From: Oceanispirochaeta sp963676905
GTDB lineage: Bacteria > Spirochaetota > Spirochaetia > DSM-2461
Assembly (NCBI GenBank): GCA_963676905.2
Contig: CAXXVE010000001.1
Span: 3,348,001 to 3,412,000, forward strand
Direction: 5' to 3'
DNA length: 64,000 bases
The translations under genes were made by a program, and so were the position numbers. The notes under the pieces are model-generated. The model ran no database searches. It saw only the letters and a program-made list of their open reading frames with translations, and was not told the DNA's origin. Below, piece after piece: positions 26,819-33,579 of this stretch (position 1 is its first letter; each line of letters opens with the position of its first letter).

Positions 26819-28396
26819 ATGTCAATTCAGCATAAAAACCTTGATACCTGTTCAAGCTACGCAGCTCTTGTAAAAAGAGCCGGTGATATTGCCGAAAATG
26901 CGATGCTCAATCCCGAAGGTATCAAAAAAGCTAGTATTCAGGCCGGTGGCGGACTGACTTACAACTACGCGGCCAAGAGAGTGGATGATGCTCTTGTAAA
27001 CCAGCTCCAGGCACTGGCCGACGAGCAGCAGCTTATCGAAAAATACAAAACCCTTCTTGCCGGAGAGTTTGTCAACACCGGTGAGAACCGCATGGTCCTT
27101 CACCAGCTGACCCGCGGTGAATTAAACGGTACAGTAACTTTCAAAGAGAAGAATCAGAGAGAGTTCTATCTGGAACAGCTTAAAAGGATTGAAGCCTTTA
27201 CAGCAAAGGTCCACTCCGGAGAGATCACAGGATCTACAGGAAAGAAGCTGAATACAGTAGTACAGATTGGAATCGGCGGTTCCGACCTCGGTCCCCGGGC
27301 CCTCTACCTTTCACTTGAAAATGTCTGCGAAACAGCCATGAAGGCCGCATTCATCTCCAACGTCGACCCCGACGATGCCAACGCCGTTCTTGCGGGACTT
27401 GACCTTGAGACAACCCTCTTTATTCTGGTTTCCAAGTCAGGAACAACCCAGGAGACACTTGCAAACAGGAACTTTGTTATCGAGAAGTCCAGACAGGCCG
27501 GAATTGCCGGATTTGATCCTGCAAAGCATATGATCGCCGTAACAAGCGAGACCAGCCCTCTGGCCGGATCCTCCGATGTACTTGACTCCTTCTACATGGA
27601 CGACTTTATCGGCGGACGCTACTCAAGCACATCAGCCGTGGGCGGCTGCGTCCTCTCACTGGCTTTCGGATACTCTGTATTTGAAGAGATCCTTGCAGGT
27701 GCCGGCGAAGCTGACAAACTGGCTCTCAATGGGGATATCAATGAAAATGCAGCCATGATGGATGCCCTACTGGGTGTGTTTGAGCGCAATGTTCTCGGAT
27801 ACCCCACAACAGCGGTCCTCCCCTACAGCCAGGCCCTCTCCCGTTTTCCCGCCCATCTCCAGCAGATGGATATGGAGAGCAACGGAAAGTCTGTCAACAG
27901 AGATGCAGAAGAGGTTAACTACTCCACAGGACCCGTTATCTTCGGAGAACCCGGTACAAACGGTCAGCACTCCTTCTATCAGCTCCTCCACCAGGGAACC
28001 GATATTATTCCCCTGCAGTTTATAGGGTTCAAAGACGCCCAGATCTCAAGTGATCTGGATTATGAAGGATCCACAAGCCAGCAGAAACTGAAGGCCAACC
28101 TTGTAGCCCAGATTGTGGCTTTTGCCAAGGGAAGCCCTTCGGACAACGCCAACAAGAACTTCAAGGGTGGACGTCCTGCATCACTGATTCATGGACAGCA
28201 GCTGACTCCCAAAGCTCTGGGAGCACTCCTGGCGCATTATGAGAATAAGGTTATGTTCCAGGGATTCGCATGGAACCTCAACTCCTTCGACCAGGAGGGT
28301 GTTCAGCTCGGTAAAGTTCTGGCAAGTCAGGTACTTGCCAAGGGCGACGACATGGACCCTGCTCTCAAGGCACTTTCTGATCTTATGGATATCTGA
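26819..28396 (+). CDS. pgi: Glucose-6-phosphate isomerase
   Basis: Interconverts glucose 6-phosphate and fructose 6-phosphate, 525 residues. IGIGGSDLGPRALY lies near 150-163 and the sugar-phosphate loop SKSGTTQET near 205-213. MESNGKSVNRD and GEPGTNGQHSFYQLLHQGTDIIP carry the catalytic Glu and His. It is likely monocistronic, between the argG terminator and a bidirectional terminator shared with pfk. Confidence 0.96.
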   Translation: MSIQHKNLDTCSSYAALVKRAGDIAENAMLNPEGIKKASIQAGGGLTYNYAAKRVDDALVNQLQALADEQQLIEKYKTLLAGEFVNTGENRMVLHQLTRGELNGTVTFKEKNQREFYLEQLKRIEAFTAKVHSGEITGSTGKKLNTVVQIGIGGSDLGPRALYLSLENVCETAMKAAFISNVDPDDANAVLAGLDLETTLFILVSKSGTTQETLANRNFVIEKSRQAGIAGFDPAKHMIAVTSETSPLAGSSDVLDSFYMDDFIGGRYSSTSAVGGCVLSLAFGYSVFEEILAGAGEADKLALNGDINENAAMMDALLGVFERNVLGYPTTAVLPYSQALSRFPAHLQQMDMESNGKSVNRDAEEVNYSTGPVIFGEPGTNGQHSFYQLLHQGTDIIPLQFIGFKDAQISSDLDYEGSTSQQKLKANLVAQIVAFAKGSPSDNANKNFKGGRPASLIHGQQLTPKALGALLAHYENKVMFQGFAWNLNSFDQEGVQLGKVLASQVLAKGDDMDPALKALSDLMDI

Positions 28397-28426
28397 TCTC
28401 TGTGGCCCTTCAAAGGGCCTGGATAT

Positions 28427-28463
28427 AAAAAAACCGGTACTGTCAAAGGTACCGGTTTTTTTT
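28427..28463. terminator. Bidirectional terminator between pgi and pfk
   Basis: The stem CCGGTAC/GTACCGG (28434-28455) is flanked by seven A residues on one side and eight T on the other, serving both convergent genes. Confidence 0.9.
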
Positions 28464-28499
28464 ACTCTATATATTCTGCCGCCAAAGCGGCAAAAGCAG

Positions 28500-29831
28500 T
28501 TATTTTTTCTTCTCGTCTTTCATTACGATGGGCTGCTGTGTAGCCTCGAGGACATCACGCCACAGAGGGCTTTCAGGGTCCACACGGTTTTTTCCCGAAA
28601 CAGCCATATTGATGGGCACGTTTACAAATGTGTTATTCCACTCTGAAACGAGCATACCCGTTTTTCCCGCCATTGCCGCATGAACTGCATTGGCTCCAAG
28701 GCGTGCACAGTAGAGTGAGTCGTTCGGATTGGCTCTGGATGCTCTGATCATATAACTGGGATCTATATATTTCAAACTTGCGTTCATAGGCCTGGACTTG
28801 AAGTAAGAATTGATTTTGTCCTTCAGGAAGAGTCCGATATCCGCCAGTTTTTTGTTTCCGCTGGCGTCTTTTTCTCCCGTGGGGTCCAGAAGTTCCTGTC
28901 CGGCTCCTTCAGCCACAAGTATAACAGCATGCCCCCGGCGTTCCAGACGTTTTTCAAGCTGCTTGAGAAGACCGTTTTCACCTTCAAGATCAAAGGGAAC
29001 CTCGGGGATCAGACAGAAGTTTACATCGCTTGTTGCCAGTGTGGTATGAGCCGCTATAAAACCGGCCTCCCGACCCATAACTTTGACAAGACCCATACCG
29101 TTCATTGCCGACTTGGCTTCAACATGGGCTGCATGTACGGCGTTCTCCGCCTCAGCAACAGCCGTATCGAACCCGAAGGATTTATCAATGAATTTAAGAT
29201 CGTTATCCACTGTCTTGGGAACTCCCACAACAGCTATTTTCAGGCCGCGCCGTTCAATTTCATCAGTCAGCTCGAGGGCACAGCGCTGTGTTCCGTCTCC
29301 GCCGATGGTGAAGAGCATATTCATATTAAGCTGCTCCAGTGCATCTACAATCTTGATAACATCGGATCCGCCTCTTGCAGAACCAAGAACGGTACCTCCC
29401 ATATTGTGAATATCATCAACAATATCCGGATCAAGGGGCTTGGTGGGCAGGTTCATCTCGGGCATAAATCCCACGTAGCCGTACTGAACACCCGATATAC
29501 GGCGGACGTTGTAACGAAGCCAAAGGGTTCTTACTATCGCCCTTATAACTCCGTTAAGCCCGGGGCAGAGTCCTCCGCAGGTGACTATTCCTGCATGAAC
29601 ATGGCCTGGATTAAAAAAGATCTTCGACCTGGGACCTGCCATTTCAAGGGCATACTCCTCGATTTTCCTGGAGGCGTCGTGTTTCTCTCCGGTAATAACG
29701 GAATTCAGTACATACTGATCTTCCTGAACAAAGTTGGCAATGCTGTTTCCTTTTATATCTGAAAAAGGCATGGGAGACGGGATTTTACACTCTCCCAGAG
29801 TTTTAATTCTGAAATCAAATTTATCGCTCAT
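28500..29831 (-). CDS. 6-phosphofructokinase, ATP-dependent type of group A2
   Basis: Phosphorylates fructose 6-phosphate, 443 residues, longer than the 320-residue E. coli PfkA. GGLCPGLNGVIRAIVR is near residue 84, TIGGDGTQRCA near 177, PKTVDNDLKFIDKSFGFDTAV near 204, and MGREAGFIAAH near 251. Gly in GGDGT (where PPi-dependent enzymes have Asp, GGDD) argues for ATP as phosphoryl donor. Lys in PKTVDND is shared with the long-chain A2 subgroup known from trypanosomes and plants. The donor is inferred from these two residues and has not been tested. Confidence 0.88.
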   Translation of the reverse strand: MSDKFDFRIKTLGECKIPSPMPFSDIKGNSIANFVQEDQYVLNSVITGEKHDASRKIEEYALEMAGPRSKIFFNPGHVHAGIVTCGGLCPGLNGVIRAIVRTLWLRYNVRRISGVQYGYVGFMPEMNLPTKPLDPDIVDDIHNMGGTVLGSARGGSDVIKIVDALEQLNMNMLFTIGGDGTQRCALELTDEIERRGLKIAVVGVPKTVDNDLKFIDKSFGFDTAVAEAENAVHAAHVEAKSAMNGMGLVKVMGREAGFIAAHTTLATSDVNFCLIPEVPFDLEGENGLLKQLEKRLERRGHAVILVAEGAGQELLDPTGEKDASGNKKLADIGLFLKDKINSYFKSRPMNASLKYIDPSYMIRASRANPNDSLYCARLGANAVHAAMAGKTGMLVSEWNNTFVNVPINMAVSGKNRVDPESPLWRDVLEATQQPIVMKDEKKK

Positions 29832-29960
29832 TCTAAAGCCTCCGGCTGAAAGGTCATTAATATACTCTTTTATCTATTCTATAAAAAAAAACTTGAGTAT
29901 ACAATGTTTATGAGAAAAAGTGTGAACCCTGCCGCTGTGCAGAAAAAAGACTCATAGTCA

Positions 29961-29988
29961 TTGCAGAAAAGAGCAGATACTCTATAAT
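29961..29988 (+). promoter_or_regulatory. Promoter upstream of the M20-like gene and gpgS
   Basis: TTGCAG, a 16-base spacer and a perfect TATAAT (29983-29988), placing the transcript start about 30 bases before the ATG at 30025. Confidence 0.65.
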
Positions 29989-30024
29989 TAAAATAAACCC
30001 ACAATCCAATTATCAGGAAAAAAT

Positions 30025-31194
30025 ATGAACCAAGCCTGCGAAGAAATTCTGGAGAACCTGCCGGAATATGAGTCTGCGGTGGACAAGTTCAAGGAAACTT
30101 TGCTGACCAATCTTATAATGATCAGCGAAATTCCTGCACCCACCTTTGAAGAACAGGAACGGAACAGCTTCCTTCTGAACCGTTTTACCGAATACAATCT
30201 TCTCAACTGTTCATCCGATGAGAAAGGAAACGCCCTGGGCATCATTCCGGGAAAATCAAGGGACAGCAACATTCTTGTCATAGCCCATATGGATACCCTG
30301 TTCCCCTCTACCATCGACCACACGATTACTGTGGAACCTGACAAGGTTATCGGCCCCGGTGTCGGCGACAACGGTCTCGGCCTTGCCACTCTTGTCACTC
30401 TACCCATGATACTTGAGAAACTGAATATCGAGTTTGAATCCAACCTGATCCTGATGGGTTCAGCCCGCAGCCTTGGTACCGGCGACATCGAAGGGCTCCG
30501 CTTCTTTATGGAGAACTTTAAAAAGCCCATTACCGCAGGCATCTGCCTTGAAGGAGTCAAGCTGGGACGCCTGAGCTACTCCTCGATAGGAATGCTTCGG
30601 GGTGAGCTTAGATACGAGGTGCCTGAAGAGTATGACTGGACAAGGTTCAACTCTGTCGGAGCCATCGTCAATATGAATGAAATAATAAACAAGATACTTG
30701 AAATACCTCTGCCCCGTAAACCGAAAACCACAATTGTTCTCGGTTCCATCCGTGGAGGATCCTCCTACAACACAATTCCGACAAAGGCCTCACTCAAGTT
30801 TGAGATCAGAAGCGAATCTGACGACATGGTAGAAAGTATCGCCGAACAGATCCGTTCACTGGCCGACGAGATGACCTCAATGACCGGTGCCTTTGTTAAG
30901 TTCCACGAACATGCAAGGCGGCGTCCGGGGGGGACACAGTTTTCCCACTCCCTTAATAAAACAAGCCGGACCATACTTGAAAAGCTTGATGTAATACCCC
31001 GTCTTTCCCCGAGCACCTCTGAGGTCTCGGCCTTTATCGACCACCAGATTCCTGCGGTCACCATCGGACTTACTGACGGTGAGCGAATGGGAGAACTTGA
31101 CGAAATGATACAGATTGAACCGATGAAGAAGGGAATAGCACAGCTTATTGCCCTGCTTCAGGCCGTTGACAGGGGGTACTGCAGTGAAAATTAA
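30025..31194 (+). CDS. M20-type metallopeptidase-like protein with incomplete active site
   Basis: A 389-residue protein with the M20 layout: catalytic domain, inserted dimerisation domain (about 190-300), and the rest of the catalytic domain. AHMDTLFPS (H-x-D) and GPGVGDNGLG (bridging Asp) are present. Where active enzymes have the Glu-Glu pair (catalytic base plus zinc ligand), this one reads GSARSLGTGD. The C-terminal zinc His is not found in GERMGELDEMIQ. It may therefore be a non-catalytic relative. It is in an operon with gpgS, overlapping it by 11 bases. Its role is unknown; I cannot exclude another metal geometry. Confidence 0.68.
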   Translation: MNQACEEILENLPEYESAVDKFKETLLTNLIMISEIPAPTFEEQERNSFLLNRFTEYNLLNCSSDEKGNALGIIPGKSRDSNILVIAHMDTLFPSTIDHTITVEPDKVIGPGVGDNGLGLATLVTLPMILEKLNIEFESNLILMGSARSLGTGDIEGLRFFMENFKKPITAGICLEGVKLGRLSYSSIGMLRGELRYEVPEEYDWTRFNSVGAIVNMNEIINKILEIPLPRKPKTTIVLGSIRGGSSYNTIPTKASLKFEIRSESDDMVESIAEQIRSLADEMTSMTGAFVKFHEHARRRPGGTQFSHSLNKTSRTILEKLDVIPRLSPSTSEVSAFIDHQIPAVTIGLTDGERMGELDEMIQIEPMKKGIAQLIALLQAVDRGYCSEN

Positions 31195-32155
31195 CAACTG
31201 GCTTAAAGAGAATACATACCACCACTCCAACTTCGAGGACCTCAAGGACCTGATAGATGAGAAGGAGAAACAGGGGCTTAAAATATCCCTGTGCATTCCC
31301 ACACTGAATGAAGAGAAAACCATTGGAAAAGAGGTTATCATGTTCCGTTCGGAACTTATGAACAGATATCCTCTTCTTGATGAGCTTGCAGTTATTGATT
31401 CAGGTTCCAAGGACAAGACTCTTGAGATAGCCGCCTCCTTCGGTGCGGACACCTATCTAGCTGAAGATATACTTCCGGATCTTGAGCCAATGAGAGGAAA
31501 GGGAGAAAACCTCTGGAAGGCGATCTATCAGCTTAACGGCGATATAATCGTATATGTTGATGCGGATATAAAAAACATCCATCCCCGCTTTGTCTACGGC
31601 CTTGTAGGCCCTCTCATCAAGCGGCCTGAAGTCAAATACGTAAAAGCATTTTACGACCGCCCCCTTGCCTTTTCAGACTCAGTCCGCCCCTCCGGAGGAG
31701 GTCGGGTAACTGAAATTCTTACACGCCCTCTCTTTTCATTGTTTTTTCCAGAATTAACGGCTATAATTCAGCCTCTTTCAGGAGAGTATGCCGTAAGAAG
31801 GGAGGTTCTCGAGAGCATTCCCTTTCCCATCGGCTATGGTGTCGAGACATCCCACCTCCTGGACGTATACCAGAAATTCGGTATGAGCGCCTTTGCTCAG
31901 ACGGACCTTGATCAAAGGGTTCACAGGAATCAGACAACCAGAGCTCTGGGTAAAATGTCCTTCGGGATTCTCCAGACCTTTTTAAGCCGTCTCGTACAGT
32001 TCGGCATGGTAGATAACCTGTGTGATATGCCGACAGTATTCAGACAGTTCCAGGTTAAGGATGAAGTCTTTGAATCAGTCGAATTCAATATTCCCGAAGC
32101 AGAGAGGCCCCCGATGAACAGCATACCGGAGTACAATAAAATCAAACGGGGATAA
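31184..32155 (+). CDS. gpgS: Glucosyl-3-phosphoglycerate synthase-like glycosyltransferase
   Basis: GT81/GT-A fold enzyme that would transfer glucose from a nucleotide sugar to 3-phosphoglycerate, the first step to the compatible solute glucosylglycerate. The start is a GTG at 31184 behind AGGGGG, giving 323 residues. SLCIPTLNEEKTIGKEV is near residues 37-53, DSGSKDKT near 74, DADIKNIHPRFVYGLVGPL (metal-binding DAD) near 126, QPLSGEYAVRREVLE near 197, and GYGVETSHLLD near 217. The matching phosphatase gene is not adjacent. It is flanked by the M20-like gene and an ABC ATPase. Confidence 0.85.
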   Translation: MKINNWLKENTYHHSNFEDLKDLIDEKEKQGLKISLCIPTLNEEKTIGKEVIMFRSELMNRYPLLDELAVIDSGSKDKTLEIAASFGADTYLAEDILPDLEPMRGKGENLWKAIYQLNGDIIVYVDADIKNIHPRFVYGLVGPLIKRPEVKYVKAFYDRPLAFSDSVRPSGGGRVTEILTRPLFSLFFPELTAIIQPLSGEYAVRREVLESIPFPIGYGVETSHLLDVYQKFGMSAFAQTDLDQRVHRNQTTRALGKMSFGILQTFLSRLVQFGMVDNLCDMPTVFRQFQVKDEVFESVEFNIPEAERPPMNSIPEYNKIKRG

Positions 32156-32158
32156 TGA

Positions 32159-32968
32159 ATGGGCGGATCCATAGAGCTAAAAGATCTCAGCTTCGGTTAC
32201 GAGGGATCTGAAAAAAGTATTTTCAACAACATCAATCTTGAACTTCCCGGCGGGCTGACTACTCTTGTCGGCCAGAACGGGACAGGGAAAAGCACTTTTC
32301 TGCTTCTGGCAGGGGCACGGCTTTTTCCTGAATCAGGTGATGTACTTATTAACGGGCTTAACAGCCGCGAAATAAAAGATGAGTCTGTCAGAAACAGTCT
32401 TGTGTCTTTTGTCTATCAGAATATGGAATTTGAAACTGATGATCCTGTGGGGGATCTGCTCCCTTTTGTCCAGGAGCAGGGAAATCATAACGATCCTTCC
32501 ATCGTGGAGGAGATGATAGATGCACTGGGACTGAAGCACTGTCTTGGAAAGAAGTTTCAGGAGAACAGCAAGGGAGATATGCAAAAACTCTGCATAGCCT
32601 TCAGCCTTCTCTACGGTTCACCCTTCACAATGATGGATGAGCCTGTCTTTGCTCTTGAAAACCTGTGGAAGGAGAGAGCACTCGAGTATATAAGGGATTT
32701 CAGCAGAAGATGGAATATGTCTGTTTACTACTCTATCCATGAACTGGATCTTTCTAAAAAATACTCGGATAACGCCCTTCTCTTTTACAAGGATCATACA
32801 CTTGCAATGGGTCCGGCATCATCAATCCTTTCACGTGACTATCTTGAAGAGGCTTATCAGGTTCCAATGGAACTGCTCTATCAGCGGGAATCACTTTTCC
32901 GCGATCACCTTATAAAACCTGTGACTCCTGACAACCTCAGCGGCCAGAGTGTTAAGGTAGTTGAGTAA
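32159..32968 (+). CDS. Orphan ABC transporter ATP-binding protein
   Basis: An ABC ATPase of 269 residues. Walker A is GQNGTGKST (near 38-46), Walker B is FTMMDEP, and the H-loop is SIHELD. The signature motif is degenerate: the LSGGQ position reads NSKGDMQK. No permease or binding protein gene is adjacent, so it may pair with membrane subunits elsewhere or work outside transport. It starts three bases after the gpgS stop and is the last gene before a terminator. Confidence 0.82.
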   Translation: MGGSIELKDLSFGYEGSEKSIFNNINLELPGGLTTLVGQNGTGKSTFLLLAGARLFPESGDVLINGLNSREIKDESVRNSLVSFVYQNMEFETDDPVGDLLPFVQEQGNHNDPSIVEEMIDALGLKHCLGKKFQENSKGDMQKLCIAFSLLYGSPFTMMDEPVFALENLWKERALEYIRDFSRRWNMSVYYSIHELDLSKKYSDNALLFYKDHTLAMGPASSILSRDYLEEAYQVPMELLYQRESLFRDHLIKPVTPDNLSGQSVKVVE

Positions 32969-32976
32969 TCTGATTC

Positions 32977-33429
32977 TCAGCTTACAGCCGGCTGTTGCTC
33001 AGCCGGCCTTTTTTTTCTTCTTGAAGCAATAATACCAATCTGTCCTGTTGCAAAAATAAGCACTGTTCCAAGCTTGGCAGCCAGCCCCCTGGACTTTTCG
33101 AGATTCTCGAGATAGAGAATCCGTCCCACATCAAGCTGACGGCTTTTTATACCGCCTACATTTACAAAAAGCAGCTTTTCCCTGTCCTGAATATATCCAA
33201 GGTTGCGGGACTGCACTGCAATTCGTTCATGATTTGAACCGAGTGAGAGAAGATCCTGGTTCAACTGTTCATTAATACTGTTAAGTTCGGCAAGGTTGCT
33301 TTCGAGCAGTTGCTTTCTGCTTTCCATTTCCCGGACCGCCTGAAGACCGGTGCTTCCCCATAGAAAACTGAGGAGAGAATAAAATATTAGAGCGGCCAGA
33401 AGAGGCCAGTAAAATTTCATGTACTTCAT
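32977..33429 (-). CDS. FtsB/DivIC-like septum formation protein
   Basis: A small bitopic protein of 150 residues. One N-terminal membrane helix (about 7-25) is followed by a coiled coil (about 30-66) and a short domain ending in GYIQDREKLLFVNVGG, resembling the FtsB/DivIC C-terminal module. A second hydrophobic stretch (about 117-133) and a basic tail are extra. This layout fits a divisome scaffold, but coiled-coil similarity alone is weak evidence. The end of the gene overlaps the terminator of the convergent ABC gene. Confidence 0.6.
   Translation of the reverse strand: MKYMKFYWPLLAALIFYSLLSFLWGSTGLQAVREMESRKQLLESNLAELNSINEQLNQDLLSLGSNHERIAVQSRNLGYIQDREKLLFVNVGGIKSRQLDVGRILYLENLEKSRGLAAKLGTVLIFATGQIGIIASRRKKRPAEQQPAVS
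32987..33016 (+). terminator. Rho-independent terminator of the gpgS operon
   Basis: The stem GCCGGCTG/CAGCCGGC with a five-base loop is followed by eight T residues. It lies inside the last codons of the convergent FtsB-like gene. Confidence 0.88.
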
Positions 33430-33512
33430 CGATTAGATTTACGGAGAATCTGCAAAAACCTTAACACCATAAAAGCATATTCTGCTAAAATAAGTTAAAA
33501 TGATTGTAATGC

Positions 33513-33540
33513 TCAATTTTTTTTGGCATATATCCGATAA
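33513..33540 (+). promoter_or_regulatory. Possible sigma-28 (motility) promoter
   Basis: TCCGATAA (33533-33540) matches the sigma-28 -10 element GCCGATAA at seven of eight positions. A TCAATTTT at 33513-33520, 12 bases upstream, resembles the TAAAGTTT -35 element at six of eight (usual spacing 11). It lies about 40 bases before the start of the acidic-protein operon. Confidence 0.4.
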
Positions 33541-33579
33541 TTCATTAAAGGTTTATTATTCTGGATACAGGAGCAGTGA

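Noticed and set aside
28929..29762. A 277-codon open frame on the plus strand opposite pfk
   Set aside because: It is antisense to the conserved phosphofructokinase core; its length follows from the codon bias of that gene.
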